The notes: a model not told the origin generated them from the letters alone. Shown: positions 25,096 to 34,934, numbered from the stretch's first letter. The stretch is DNA of 64,000 nucleotides from Halovivax limisalsi (GCF_023093535.1 NZ_CP095757.1:2418001-2482000); one strand, 5' to 3'. Numbers and translations are program-made.

Positions 25096-26844
25096 TCAGT
25101 CGCGACCGGCGAACTGCGAGAGGGTCGCCTGGCCGGTGAATCCGGGCGGCGGTCCGGACCCGTCGGTCGTCCCGGCGGCGGTCGAGTCGGTCGTCTCGAC
25201 GATCGGATCGTCGGCGGTCGGGTCGGCGCAATCGGTCCCGCCGGTCCCGTTCGCCGAGCCCTCGCCATCCGTCCGGTCCGACGGGACGAACGCCTCGAGC
25301 GACGGCGTCTCCGCCGGCTCCGACGGTCGGTTCGTCGACCGGCCGACGGCTGCCGGGTCGGTGGCCGAATCGACGGGTTCCGGGTCTGACGCCGGGTCGA
25401 CCGATTCCGGGCCGCTGGCCGTCTCGACGGTCACACCGTTCGATCCGCCGGGCGAACCGGCCGCCGCCCAGTCGGTGAGGGGCACGGAACGATCCTCGTC
25501 CCCGGTTCGATCGTCGGATCCGGCCGTATCGCCGGTCTGCTCGCCGTAGTCCGTCAGGGTGTTCACCGTCGCCTGCCGCTCGTCGCTCGAACGGGCGTTC
25601 GGTCGCCCCGGGGGTTCGGTTCCGTCCGACGGCCCGGAGGCACCGTCGGCAGAGGGAGTTCCCAGATCCGTTGCGTCTTCGTCCGGCGCGTCCCAGCCGC
25701 CCAGGTCCGTCTGTTCGTTGCCGGTAAACTCGAGGTTGGCCAGGCGGACGCCGAGTTTGCGGACGCGCTCCTCTTCGAACTCCTCGAAGAGGTCGAGGGC
25801 GATCTCGACGACGAGGTCCGGATCGTCGACCGGTCCCGGGAGCGACCGTTCGCGCGTGTTCACGTCGTACGGCGGCGTGACCGCCTTCACGCCGACGGTG
25901 CGATAGAGGGCGCCTTCGCGGGTCGCCCGATCCGCGACGGATTCGGCGAGCGGGACGAGCAGGTCGCGCTTTCGCTCCCAGTCGGTGACGGGGTCGCCGA
26001 CGGCCGACTCGCGCGAGAAGCTCTTGGGCAGTCCGCGCGGGGTGACCCGCCGGTCGTCCTCGCCGCGCGCGTACTCGTAGAACTCGCGGCCGCGCTCCCC
26101 GAACGCCTCGATCAGGTCGTCGACGTCCGCCGCCGCGACGTCGCCGGCCGTTTCGAGGCCCATCTCGCGAAGCTCCCGGGCGGTCACCGGGCCGACGCCG
26201 TGGATTTCGGAGACGTCGAGCGGTGCGAGGAACGTCCGGACCTCGGCCGGTTCGACGACGGTGAGACCGTCGGGCTTGTCGAAGTCGCTGGCGATCTTGG
26301 CGGCGCTCATCGTCGGCGCGACGCCGATGCTCACCGGAATGCCGACCTCGCGGCGGATGCGCTGTTTGACGTGCCTGGCGAAGCCCGCCACGACCGACCA
26401 GTCGGTCCGCTCGGTGACGTCCAGGTACGCTTCGTCGATACTCACCTCCCTCACCACGTCGGCCGAATCGTGGAGGATTTCGCGGACGTCCTCGCTCACA
26501 GATTCGTAGTACGACATGTCGACCGGCCGGTAGTAGCCCGTCCCCTCGGTCGATTCGCCGGCCGCTTCGGCCGCTGCCCGTCGCGGGAGCGCCTCGAGGG
26601 CCTGCGAGATGGCCATCGCGCTCTCGACCCCGTACTCTCGGGCCTCGTAGCTCGCCGTCGCGACGGCGCCGACGTCCTCGCCGGCTTCGTAGCCCATCCC
26701 GACGACGAGAGGCTCGCCACGGAGCTCCGGATCGCGAAGGCGTTCGCAGGCGGCGTAGAAACAGTCCGCGTCGACGTGCAGGACGATCGGATCCACCGCT
26801 TCCGGGTCGGGGTCGACGCCCGGCAACTGCGGATCCGTACCCAT
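25096..26844 (-). CDS. dinB: DNA polymerase IV (Y-family, DinB)
   Basis: A translesion polymerase of 582 residues, long for the family because of a C-terminal extension. The catalytic motifs are VLHVDADCFYAACE and REVSIDEAYLDVTE, with thumb HhH GVGPVTARELREMGLETAGD and little-finger domain to about residue 385. Beyond that lie ~190 residues of disordered Asp/Ser/Thr/Pro-rich sequence. The last 11 residues, QATLSQFAGRD, form a PIP-box-like PCNA-binding motif (QxxLxxF). ATG at 26844 gives the conserved N-terminus. Divergent from the gamma-glutamyltransferase gene. Confidence 0.94.
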   Translation of the reverse strand: MGTDPQLPGVDPDPEAVDPIVLHVDADCFYAACERLRDPELRGEPLVVGMGYEAGEDVGAVATASYEAREYGVESAMAISQALEALPRRAAAEAAGESTEGTGYYRPVDMSYYESVSEDVREILHDSADVVREVSIDEAYLDVTERTDWSVVAGFARHVKQRIRREVGIPVSIGVAPTMSAAKIASDFDKPDGLTVVEPAEVRTFLAPLDVSEIHGVGPVTARELREMGLETAGDVAAADVDDLIEAFGERGREFYEYARGEDDRRVTPRGLPKSFSRESAVGDPVTDWERKRDLLVPLAESVADRATREGALYRTVGVKAVTPPYDVNTRERSLPGPVDDPDLVVEIALDLFEEFEEERVRKLGVRLANLEFTGNEQTDLGGWDAPDEDATDLGTPSADGASGPSDGTEPPGRPNARSSDERQATVNTLTDYGEQTGDTAGSDDRTGDEDRSVPLTDWAAAGSPGGSNGVTVETASGPESVDPASDPEPVDSATDPAAVGRSTNRPSEPAETPSLEAFVPSDRTDGEGSANGTGGTDCADPTADDPIVETTDSTAAGTTDGSGPPPGFTGQATLSQFAGRD

Positions 26845-26969
26845 TGTCGATCGATTGGTATCGACGACCGAAAACGTTGTGTCCGGCGATCGGTCAGGTC
26901 GAGTTTGGAAACCCGTGCATCTGGCCGTGATACCCACACTTTTGACGATCCGAACGCGACGGACGTGCA

Positions 26970-28637
26970 ATGGAGTACGACCTGGATCGATTCACCTCTC
27001 GCCGATCGACCGTCAGGGCGAACCGCGGACTCGTCGCGACGAGCCAACCGCTCGCCGCCGAGGCCGGGATCGAAATCCTTCGAGACGGCGGCAACGCGTT
27101 CGACGCCGCGGTCGCGACGGCCGCCGCGCTCAACGTCGTCGAACCGACGTCCACGGGCCTCGGGGGGGACGTCTTCGCGCTGTACCGAACCGCCGACGGC
27201 GAGGTCGGCGCCATACGATCCTGCGGCGGCGCGCCCGCGGACGCCACGATCGACGCCGTTCGCGACGGGCTCGAGCGGGCCGATCCCGACGAGCGGTCGT
27301 CGTACTACCCGGCCAATCGCGGATACGCCGTCGACGCGGCGGCCGATCCCGATTCGCTCGAGATGCCGTTTCTCGGCCCCCACGCCGTCACCGTCCCCGG
27401 AACCGCGCGGGGCTGGGAGGCGACGGTTCGGAAACTGGGCCGACTGACGCTCGCGGACGTCCTCCAGCCCGCGATCGAGTACGCGACCGAGGGCTACCCG
27501 GTCTCCGAGGTCGTCTCCGCGTACTGGCGATCGGCCGAGTCGCTGTTCACGGACGAGCACGCCCGCGAGGCGTACCTCTTCGACGGCGAGGCGCCCGATC
27601 CCGGCCAGACGGTCGCGCTCGATCGGCTCGGCGCCTCCCTCGAGGCGATCGCAGAACGGGGTGCCGATGTCGTCTACGAGGGCGAGATCGCCGAGGCGAT
27701 CGCCGACGAGGTGCAGTCGAAGGGTGGCCACCTGGCGGTCGAGGACCTCGCGTCGTTCCAACCGGAGTTCCTCGAACCGATCAGCACGACGTACAACGGC
27801 GCGGAGGTGTTCGAACTGCCGCCCAACAACCAGGGGTTGATCGCGCTCGAAGCGCTCAACATCGCCGAGGAGATCGGGGCTGGCGAGCACCCCTACGAGT
27901 CGGCCGACCGAGTCCACGCCTTCGCGGAGGCGACGAAACTCGCATTCGTCGACGGCCACCACTACGTCACCGACCCCGACTACGAGGAGATTCCGCCGCT
28001 CGGGTCGAAGTCCTACGCCCGCGAGCGCGCACGGGAAATCGGCGAGGCGCCGATCGCCGATCCGGCCATCGGCGTCCCGAACGCCAACGCCGAGGACGCG
28101 GACACGGTGTTGCTCACCGTCGGCGACGAGGCCGGCAACCTCGTCTCGTTCATCAACTCCCGCTTCGCCGGCTTCGGCAGCGGCCTCGTCGCCGGCGAGA
28201 CGGGGATCGCCCTGCAGAACCGCGGCGCGTCGTTCTCGCTCGATCCGAACCACCCCAACAGCCTCGAACCGGGCAAGCGCCCGTTCCACACGCTCGTCCC
28301 GGCCATGGCGAAGTTCGACGAGGACGACTGGGCCGCGTTCGGCGTCATGGGCGGCTACATGCAACCGCAGGGTCACGTCCAGGTGCTCTCGAACGTGATT
28401 GATTACGGGATGGGGCTACAGGAGGCACTCGACGCGCCGCGATGGCGCGTGCGCGAAGACGGCTCGCTGGGCGTCGAGGAACGCCTGCCCAACGCGGCGG
28501 CCCTCGCCCGGCGCGGCCACGACGTGCGCGTCCTCCCGCCGGTCCAGTTCGGCGGCGCACAGCTCGTCCGTCGGGCGGACGGATCGCTCGCGGGCGCCTC
28601 GGAGCCGCGCAAGGACGGTCAGGCCCAGGGCTACTGA
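26970..28637 (+). CDS. ggt: Gamma-glutamyltransferase
   Basis: An Ntn-hydrolase proenzyme of 555 residues that transfers or hydrolyses gamma-glutamyl groups. Large-subunit motifs are GIEILRDGGNAFDAAVATAAALNVVEP, STGLGGDVFAL and PGTARGWEAT. The autocleavage nucleophile is the Thr in EDADTVLLTVGD, replacing the common T-T-H form, followed by NSRFAGFGSGLV and the C-terminal GGYMQPQGHVQVLSN. No signal peptide is seen, so it is probably cytosolic, unlike many bacterial enzymes. It may act on gamma-glutamylcysteine made by GshA. It starts 126 nt from the divergent dinB. Confidence 0.93.
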   Translation: MEYDLDRFTSRRSTVRANRGLVATSQPLAAEAGIEILRDGGNAFDAAVATAAALNVVEPTSTGLGGDVFALYRTADGEVGAIRSCGGAPADATIDAVRDGLERADPDERSSYYPANRGYAVDAAADPDSLEMPFLGPHAVTVPGTARGWEATVRKLGRLTLADVLQPAIEYATEGYPVSEVVSAYWRSAESLFTDEHAREAYLFDGEAPDPGQTVALDRLGASLEAIAERGADVVYEGEIAEAIADEVQSKGGHLAVEDLASFQPEFLEPISTTYNGAEVFELPPNNQGLIALEALNIAEEIGAGEHPYESADRVHAFAEATKLAFVDGHHYVTDPDYEEIPPLGSKSYARERAREIGEAPIADPAIGVPNANAEDADTVLLTVGDEAGNLVSFINSRFAGFGSGLVAGETGIALQNRGASFSLDPNHPNSLEPGKRPFHTLVPAMAKFDEDDWAAFGVMGGYMQPQGHVQVLSNVIDYGMGLQEALDAPRWRVREDGSLGVEERLPNAAALARRGHDVRVLPPVQFGGAQLVRRADGSLAGASEPRKDGQAQGY

Positions 28638-28687
28638 GATAGTCCACGTTCTATTTCGAACCGATACATCTCCGTATCCGCCACGCC

Positions 28688-29296
28688 TCAGGGCGCGTAC
28701 TCGTCCTCGGTGAGGCGCACGACCACCGTGTCGGAGACGTCGCGCAGATCGTACTCCGGAATCTCGCCGTCAGTCCGCCGGACGTAGAGCGGTTCGACGA
28801 GGCGAGGCGGCCCCTCCCGGGTCGGCGCTGAATCCGCCGTGGCGCCCTGTGATTCGGCTCGGTCGCCGTCGCCGGTCGCCTCCGCCGATCCCGACCCGGA
28901 CGCGGCTGCCAGGGCCGGGTCCACCCCGGCGGGCGGTTCGTTCGCCGTCGCGCGATCCTCTGCGGTCTCGAGGCCGTAGATCTTGAGATACTCGTCCGTC
29001 TCGTCGGGATGGAGTTCGTCGGACCGGATCGCCTGCGCGAGTCGATGCGAGAGCCACTCGCGCTCGCTGACGCTCGGCTCCCGGACCAGGACGCTCTCGA
29101 CGAACCGTACGACGTACCACTGCAGGTCGTTACACAGCGCCATCGCGGCGCCCAGGCTAACCGTCTCCAGCGCGATCGAGTTCTCGAACGGCTGGCTGAG
29201 GTCGTACGTCGAGAGCGCCTCGCGCGAGGTCTCCCGGGAGAGGAGTTCGTAGCGAAGCGTGACGTCCTCGTCGCCGACGAGGCACACCCGGGTCAC
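28688..29296 (-). CDS. Conserved haloarchaeal protein (DUF5804-like)
   Basis: The frame runs from 29392, but the GTG at 29296 yields TRVCLVGDEDVTLRYELLS, which looks like the true beginning. The ~202-residue protein has a helical middle (AMALCNDLQWYVVRFVESVL) and a low-complexity acidic linker (AAASGSGSAEATGDGDR). The C-terminal strand region is EPLYVRRTDGEIPEYDLRDVSD. No catalytic motif is recognised; I believe the family is DUF5804, from memory. It lies downstream of thiI on the same strand with a gap of 33 nt to its longest start and 129 nt to the GTG. Confidence 0.72.
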   Translation of the reverse strand: MTRVCLVGDEDVTLRYELLSRETSREALSTYDLSQPFENSIALETVSLGAAMALCNDLQWYVVRFVESVLVREPSVSEREWLSHRLAQAIRSDELHPDETDEYLKIYGLETAEDRATANEPPAGVDPALAAASGSGSAEATGDGDRAESQGATADSAPTREGPPRLVEPLYVRRTDGEIPEYDLRDVSDTVVVRLTEDEYAP

Positions 29297-29425
29297 GACC
29301 TCGACTTGGTGCCTCGGACTATTGGCCGTTTCGACTGTCGCCGGGCCGGATACGGCGGCAGTCGAGTGCTCGACGGATCGCCGTCGGCCCATGAGAGCGG
29401 GCGGACGGGCCCGGCTACGGGTCGA

Positions 29426-30604
29426 TCAGAGCGAAAGTTGCTCCGCGTTCGCGGCGGCGTCTGCCGCGCGCTCGAAGAGGTCGTCGGGTTCGACCTCGCG
29501 CAGGCGCTCGATGCGCCCGTTCGTCTCGACGCGATCGGGGGCGATCCGGTTGCAACCGGCGGGGATCGTCGAATCGTCGAAGGTGTCGATCTCGCGCGCT
29601 CGGGCCACGATGTCCTGTTTGTCCCACGAGAGCAGCGGCCGGTGGATCGGCAGCGTCGTCGCGCGCGAGGTAACGGCGAGGTTCCGCGCGGTCTGACTCG
29701 ACTTCTGGCCGAGCGCTTCGCCGGTGACGATGCCCGCCGCGTCGACGCGCTCCGCGAGGTGCTCGGCCACCCGGTAGAAGAAGCGCCGGAGCGAGAGCAT
29801 TCGCCCTTCCTCCATCGTCTCGGCCAGCAGTGAAACCGTCTCGCCGCCGGGGACGCGATACACCGCGCGCTCGGCGTCCGGAGCGTAGCGCCACAGGGAG
29901 CGTAGCGTTTCGAACGCGCGCGCCTCGTGATCGGGGCCGCCGAAGTCGCCCAGATCCACGTACACCGGGACGATCGGACTCCCGCGTCGCATGATCTCGT
30001 AGGCGGCGACGGGCGAGTCGATCCCGCCGCTGACCAGCGCGACCATCGGCGCCTGGGAGCCGTACGGGAGTCCGCCGGGTCCAGACACCGAGTCGACGTA
30101 GAGATAGGCCCGCTCGGCCCTGACCTCGACGCCGAAGGTCACGTCGGGATCGTCCAGGTCGACGGCCGGTTCGAACTCGTCGTCGACGGCCCCCCAGATC
30201 GCGCTGCCGCCGTCTTCGGCGATCTCGGCGCTGGTGAAGGGCAGGTCTTTCTCGGCCCGTCGGGCGTCGACGGCGAACGTGCCGCCGTCGTAACAGGCCC
30301 GGGCCGTCGCTTCGAGGCCGTCGACGATCGCCGCCTTCGTCGGTTCGACGGTCAGGCAGGCGCTGGCCGAGACGACGCCGAAGGCGTCCGTCGCCGCGTC
30401 AAGCGCCGCGCCGATGGCCTCGGGGTCGGTGTGAATTCGCGGTCGGTTCCACTCGCGCTCGACCGCGCCCGGGACGTCGCGATCCGCGAGGAGCCCCCCA
30501 AGGTGCTCGACGAGGAGCCCCTCCATGTAGCGCTTGACGGAGGTGCTCTTCGTGTTCAGATCACCGTGGCGGACGAGCACGGTGTCGGCTCCCGGCGGGT
30601 GCAT
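29426..30604 (-). CDS. thiI: tRNA 4-thiouridine synthase ThiI
   Basis: An ATP-dependent sulfurtransferase that adenylates and thiolates U8 of tRNA. The 392 residues contain a THUMP domain (about 55-165) and a PP-loop ATPase domain with MVALVSGGIDSPVAAYEIMRRG near residue 185. The short C-terminal part carries an IPAGCNRIAPD segment but no rhodanese domain, the usual archaeal form. A TATA-like CTTATAGG (minus strand, 30625-30632) lies about 25 nt upstream of the ATG at 30604, supporting leaderless initiation. Confidence 0.95.
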   Translation of the reverse strand: MHPPGADTVLVRHGDLNTKSTSVKRYMEGLLVEHLGGLLADRDVPGAVEREWNRPRIHTDPEAIGAALDAATDAFGVVSASACLTVEPTKAAIVDGLEATARACYDGGTFAVDARRAEKDLPFTSAEIAEDGGSAIWGAVDDEFEPAVDLDDPDVTFGVEVRAERAYLYVDSVSGPGGLPYGSQAPMVALVSGGIDSPVAAYEIMRRGSPIVPVYVDLGDFGGPDHEARAFETLRSLWRYAPDAERAVYRVPGGETVSLLAETMEEGRMLSLRRFFYRVAEHLAERVDAAGIVTGEALGQKSSQTARNLAVTSRATTLPIHRPLLSWDKQDIVARAREIDTFDDSTIPAGCNRIAPDRVETNGRIERLREVEPDDLFERAADAAANAEQLSL

Positions 30605-30690
30605 GGCCTGCCGTAGTGGCGCGACCTATAAGGGGATTCGCATACCCTTCCGTCAGAACGCGGTTCCGTATCGCATCCGGACCGAACCGG

Positions 30691-31899
30691 TTAGAACGTC
30701 GTGAGTTCGCCCTCGATGACGCGGTTCGTCAGCCCGCCGACGCCCGCGAGTTCGCGATCGACGATGGTCCGAATCTCGTCCTCGACGTCGGCCAGCGAGA
30801 CCGCCTCGTCGGTGATGACGTGGACGTCGGCGACGTGTGGCTCGTCGATCGGGCGGCCGATCTGGCTGAGGAGGCGCACGCGAAGATCGGTGACGCCGTC
30901 GACCTCGCCCACGACGGCCCGGGCGATCTCCGTCGAGAGGAGGTTGTAGATCTTGCCGATGTGATTGACGGGGTTCTTGCCGCTCGTCGCCTCCATCGAC
31001 ATCGCGCGGTTGGGCGTGATGAGGCCGTTCGCCCGGTTGCCCCGGCCCACCGAGCCGTCGTCGCCCTGCTCGGCCGAGGTTCCGGTCACGGTCAGGTAGA
31101 TCGAGCCCGACTCGTACTCGTCGGCGGTGTTGACGTGGACGCGGACCTCGCGGTCGGTGTGCTCGGCCGCGACGTCCGCGACGAAGTCCCGAACGCCGTC
31201 CACCGCGTCGACGTATGCGTCCATGTCGGGGACGTGCGCGTCGACCATGGCGGCGGCCACGGTGACGTCGATCACGTCGCCCTCGCGTTTCCCCATGATC
31301 TTGACGTCTGCGCCGACTTCCGGGTTCGTTTCGGCGTACTCCTCGAAGAGTCGACGCTCCGCCTCGCGCACGATCCGCTCCGTCTCGGACAGCGGCGCGT
31401 GCCCGACGCCGTAGCTCGTGTCGTTGGCCATCGGGACCGGGCCGCCGCCGTCCTCGTCGAAGACGTTCTGGAGGTCCCCGCTCCCCTCGCCCAGCTTGAC
31501 GTCGACGACGACGTCCTCGCCGAATGTGAGCTGGGGAATCGTCTCCTCGAGGTACTCGCGTGCGGCCCGCAGGGCGATGCGTTCGGTTGGAATCGTCCGG
31601 CCCTCGTAGTGCTTGGTCGCCCGGCCGACGATGAGCACGTAGATCGGATCGACGACCTCGCCGCCGCCGAACGCCGGCGCCGCCTCCCCGGCGACCAGCT
31701 GGGTCTCGTCCGTGTTGAAGTGCAGGATCGTCCCCACGCGGTCGAGATACTCGCGAGCCAGCGCCTGCGAGACGTGCTCGGCGATGCCGTCGCAGATCGA
31801 GTCGGGGTGGCCCAGTCCCTTCCGCTCGACGATCTCGATCTCCTGGGCCTCGATGGCACGCCGCTCGAACGGCTCGATCCGGATGTTCCGATCGGTCAT
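30691..31899 (-). CDS. metK: S-adenosylmethionine synthetase (archaeal type)
   Basis: Makes S-adenosylmethionine from ATP and methionine; 402 residues, the archaeal MAT family that is highly divergent from bacterial MetK. Family blocks include [20 protein letters not shown] near the N-terminus, [63 protein letters not shown] and [17 protein letters not shown] at 31899 is supported by a TATA element at 31924-31932. A perfect dyad just upstream of it (31940-31961) suggests specific regulation. Confidence 0.97.
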   Translation of the reverse strand: MTDRNIRIEPFERRAIEAQEIEIVERKGLGHPDSICDGIAEHVSQALAREYLDRVGTILHFNTDETQLVAGEAAPAFGGGEVVDPIYVLIVGRATKHYEGRTIPTERIALRAAREYLEETIPQLTFGEDVVVDVKLGEGSGDLQNVFDEDGGGPVPMANDTSYGVGHAPLSETERIVREAERRLFEEYAETNPEVGADVKIMGKREGDVIDVTVAAAMVDAHVPDMDAYVDAVDGVRDFVADVAAEHTDREVRVHVNTADEYESGSIYLTVTGTSAEQGDDGSVGRGNRANGLITPNRAMSMEATSGKNPVNHIGKIYNLLSTEIARAVVGEVDGVTDLRVRLLSQIGRPIDEPHVADVHVITDEAVSLADVEDEIRTIVDRELAGVGGLTNRVIEGELTTF

Positions 31900-31923
31900 T
31901 GACCGCCTATTCCCCGCGGCAGG

Positions 31924-31961
31924 TTCTATAACTTGCGGAAATGAGATTGTACTGTCTCATT
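31924..31961 (-). promoter_or_regulatory. metK promoter with upstream perfect dyad
   Basis: GTTATAGAA on the minus strand (31924-31932) is centred 29 nt before the start codon. Directly upstream lies AATGAGA (31940-31946), an 8-nt spacer, and TCTCATT (31955-31961), a perfect 7-bp inverted repeat placed where an activator or BRE-occluding repressor would sit. Confidence 0.6.
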
Positions 31962-32044
31962 ACTCCGACTCGGCGCCGGCCGTTGGGCCGGTTCGTTCGA
32001 TATTTCGCCAGAGACGACGAAATCGGTGGGTTCCGTCTCGAAGC

Positions 32045-32677
32045 CTACGCCCCATCTAATTTCAGCCCGAGGTACGACGTTCGGACCTGATCGGCAGGAT
32101 CGAGTCCGAGCGAATCGAGCACCGCGTAGAGGTCGGCCCTGGTTTCTTCGATGGCTGCTTCCTCGGCCCGCCGTTCGACTTCCACGTACCTGCCGACCCC
32201 GTCGACCGTATCGAGCGAGACCGTGACGTCGTCGACGTCGAATCGTTCGCGCTCCTTTCGGACGGTCGCCGCCGCCTCGAATCCGAGCGACTCGAGGATC
32301 GTCTCGACGCTGTCGCCGTCCGCGACGACGGTTTCGACCTCCGAGCGCGTTTTCGAACCCGCATCGACGAGCGGGCCCTTGTAGGTGAGTTCGACGATTT
32401 CGTCCGCCGGGTGATCCTCGTCGACCGGGTCGTCAGCAGCGGCCACCGCATCGATCGCGCGTTCTCGACGCACGCGCAGCGCCTCGTCGGTCTCGGCGAA
32501 GGATCGGTGAGGCGCGTCGAAGTACGTATCAACCTGGACGACGCCGCCGGTCGACGTCGCGTCGAGTTCCGCGAGGCGGTCGCGCACACGGTCGTGATCC
32601 GCCGGCACTTTCACTTCGACTTCGTACGCCCCGTCCCCCTCGCCATCTTCCGTTGATCGGCGATCCCGCTCTGCCAT
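32045..32677 (-). CDS. cyaB: CYTH-domain protein (class IV adenylyl cyclase CyaB/thiamine-triphosphatase fold)
   Basis: A 210-residue triphosphate tunnel enzyme. The signature EVEVKVP (ExExK) follows a short acidic N-terminus, and charged residues continue in DTYFDAP, ALRVRRER, VELTYKGP, RSEVET, RKERERF and DTVDGVGRYVEVE. This pattern supports a metal-dependent phosphohydrolase or nucleotide cyclase acting on a linear triphosphate. Which reaction this haloarchaeal form performs is unknown. ATG at 32677 is chosen because the frame beyond it is Arg-rich shadow sequence. Confidence 0.88.
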   Translation of the reverse strand: MAERDRRSTEDGEGDGAYEVEVKVPADHDRVRDRLAELDATSTGGVVQVDTYFDAPHRSFAETDEALRVRRERAIDAVAAADDPVDEDHPADEIVELTYKGPLVDAGSKTRSEVETVVADGDSVETILESLGFEAAATVRKERERFDVDDVTVSLDTVDGVGRYVEVERRAEEAAIEETRADLYAVLDSLGLDPADQVRTSYLGLKLDGA

Positions 32678-32908
32678 AGGTCGGTTTTCACTCGAACCGA
32701 TAAGAAACGTCGGTTCGCGCGGCGGGCCACGTCGAGCGACCGTCTCCCCCACGCGGTCCGCAGTGGCGAAATACGGCCGGCGTCAAGTTGCCTCGTTGCA
32801 ACCCGTCGCCGATCCCATCGCAGCTGACGGGTTCTCCCCGCATCTGAGACGGAACGCAATTGGCGTCCACCGCAACCGCCGCGCGGTCGGACGGCGACAA
32901 AACGTGTT

Positions 32909-32917
32909 CCTTAAATG
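32909..32917 (+). promoter_or_regulatory. TATA box of the FKBP gene
   Basis: CCTTAAATG is centred 27 nt before the ATG at 32940, consistent with a leaderless transcript. Confidence 0.6.
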
Positions 32918-32939
32918 GTGACGGCGGGACGTACCACGT

Positions 32940-33911
32940 ATGACCGAGGAAGAGGAGGCCGACGCGCCGGCCGATGACGCCGAAGCGGAGACCGAGACCG
33001 AGACGGAATCCGGCCTGCAGGCCGGGGACTTCGTCGAGATCGACTACACGGCTCGCACCGTCGAAGACGACCAGCTCGTCGACACGACCGACCAGGACGT
33101 CGCCGACGAAGAGGGCGTCGAGGCCGACCAGGAGTTCGAACCGCGCACGATCGTCCTCGGCGAGGGCCACCTGTTCGAGACGGTCGAGGAGGAGATCATC
33201 GGCGGCGAGGTCGGCGATAGCGCCACCGTGACCGTCCCGGCCGAGGAGGCCTTCGGCACCTACGATCCGGACGCCGTCGAAACCGTCAGCGCGGAGAAGA
33301 TCGACGAAGACGACCGCTACCCGGGCGCTCAGATCCAGCTCGAAGGACGGACCGGCTACCTCGAGACGATCGTCGGCGGCCGAGCGCGCGTTGACTTCAA
33401 CCATCCCCTCGCCGGCGAGGACGTCGAGTACGAGTACGAGATCCTCGACGAGGTCGACGACCGCGAACGACAGGCCGCCAGCCTCTTCGAGATGTACCTC
33501 GACGTGACGCCCGACCTCTGGATCGAAACCGACGAGGTCGAAGAGGAGGTTCTCGTCGAGCCTGACGAGGACGAGGGTGACGAAGACGAGTCAGACGCCG
33601 AACCCGAGTACGAGACCGAAGTCGTCGAGAAGGAGACGCTCTACGTCGAATCCACCCCGCAGCTGACGATGAACCAGCAGTGGATGTTCTCGAAGCAGCA
33701 GATCGCCCAGGACGTCATCGAGAAGGTCGGCGTCGACCGCGTCATCGTCCAGGACGTCATCGACGGCGCCGGCGGCATGGGCATGGGCATGCCCGGCATG
33801 ATGGGCGGCATGGGCGGCGGTGACGGCGGCGACCTCGAGGACGCGCTCGAAGACGCGGACGTCGACGCGGACGAACTCGTCGAGGAACTCGAAGCCGACG
33901 TCGAGGAGTGA
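32940..33911 (+). CDS. FKBP-type peptidyl-prolyl cis-trans isomerase (SlyD-like)
   Basis: A 323-residue folding helper. After an acidic N-terminus the FKBP domain begins at DFVEIDYTARTVED. It has an insert-in-flap region (FETVEEEIIGGEVGDSATVTVPAEEAFG) and ends in RARVDFNHPLAGEDVEYEYEIL, the SlyD-type signature. A C-terminal domain from about 180 has a long acidic stretch and QLTMNQQWMFSKQQIAQDVIEK. A Gly/Met-rich segment (GMGMGMPGMMGGMGGG) near 280 precedes the acidic tail. The Met-rich stretch might bind hydrophobic clients or soft metals; this is inference. Cytosolic. Confidence 0.93.
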   Translation: MTEEEEADAPADDAEAETETETESGLQAGDFVEIDYTARTVEDDQLVDTTDQDVADEEGVEADQEFEPRTIVLGEGHLFETVEEEIIGGEVGDSATVTVPAEEAFGTYDPDAVETVSAEKIDEDDRYPGAQIQLEGRTGYLETIVGGRARVDFNHPLAGEDVEYEYEILDEVDDRERQAASLFEMYLDVTPDLWIETDEVEEEVLVEPDEDEGDEDESDAEPEYETEVVEKETLYVESTPQLTMNQQWMFSKQQIAQDVIEKVGVDRVIVQDVIDGAGGMGMGMPGMMGGMGGGDGGDLEDALEDADVDADELVEELEADVEE

Positions 33912-34115
33912 CGGTCGCACGATAGCCTGCCGAAGTGCCAGAGACAGTTTTTGCGGCCCGCGGTGGCTGTAACGACCCGATCACGGTGGGGCACAGCCGG
34001 TGACTCCAGCAGTTCGAGCGGGGGACTGCCGCCCTCACACGAACGGAACCGTACGCCGATCAGTACCCATCTGTGCGGAAGCGCCCGCGGCGGAACCGGC
34101 CCCTACCGGTGTCGG

Positions 34116-34934
34116 CTACGGCTGGTTGACATACACGTCCGTGGGCGTCGCGGTGATGTTCCAGCCCAGCCAGTTCTCGCCCATGGGGTCGTTGCCGCTG
34201 GTGATCGACGCCTGCGAGGACACCCACTCGTCATCGTAGACCTCGATCTCCCAGGTAGCGTGGGTCGAGCCCCGGAAGAACGGAGTGCTATAGAACTCGC
34301 TGATGTGGGCGTCGGTGTGGGTGATGGTGTCGCCGATCAGGCTAACCAGAAAGCTCGTCCCCGCAATGGTCGCGCCGGTATGGGGCCCGGCCAGATAGGC
34401 AGCGCCGATACCAAGCAGAGCGGAGGCCGCCGCGGCGAACGTTTGGTTCGGACCGTCGTCGTAGGCGTCGGTCCCGTCCTCTCGGGCCGGCGACATGTAG
34501 ATGTCCCGGCCGGACATGTGCAGTTGTCCGTGGTTGGTGTCGGCGTTGTCGATGCTGAAATCGAATTGTTGCGCGTTAGCCGCGGCCGGGTGGTCTACGC
34601 GACTGTCGGGATCGTCGTCGTAGCCCTCGGCCTCGGTCACTGGCATCGCCTCGCCCCCGGACTCGGTCACCACGTGATCGCTCGCCATCCGGAACGAGTG
34701 GTAGCCGGGTTCGTAATCGTTCGTCGTGACGGTGAGGGAAGCACTCGTATGGTGCTCGTAAGTGGTCCCGCCGGCTGTCTCGAAGACGGCGTCGGTCTTT
34801 TGATCGTACGTGATGGTCTCGGAATCCGGCCCGTCGTCGGCTTTCGCTACGGGAACCATACTAACAGCTCCGGTCAGCCCGGCAAAACCGGTCTTCAGAG
34901 CGTGTCGCCGAGTTGCACTGGGTCTACGTCCCAT
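34116..34934 (-). CDS. Putative Tat-exported secreted protein, unknown
   Basis: A 272-residue protein with an N-terminal RRHALKTGFAGLTGAVSMVPVAKA stretch that resembles a Tat signal, with Arg-Arg and a hydrophobic core ending at an Ala-x-Ala site. The mature part is Asp/Thr/Ser/His-rich with many beta-prone segments (SASLTVTTNDYEPGYHSFRM, THATWEIEVYDDEW). A hydrophobic stretch near residue 165 (TFAAAASALLGIGAAYLAG, then ATIAGTSFLVSLIGD) could insert in a membrane. I recognise no family. Codon usage and lower GC upstream suggest accessory DNA. The ATG at 34934 is preceded by an AT-rich promoter-like stretch. Confidence 0.6.
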   Translation of the reverse strand: MGRRPSATRRHALKTGFAGLTGAVSMVPVAKADDGPDSETITYDQKTDAVFETAGGTTYEHHTSASLTVTTNDYEPGYHSFRMASDHVVTESGGEAMPVTEAEGYDDDPDSRVDHPAAANAQQFDFSIDNADTNHGQLHMSGRDIYMSPAREDGTDAYDDGPNQTFAAAASALLGIGAAYLAGPHTGATIAGTSFLVSLIGDTITHTDAHISEFYSTPFFRGSTHATWEIEVYDDEWVSSQASITSGNDPMGENWLGWNITATPTDVYVNQP

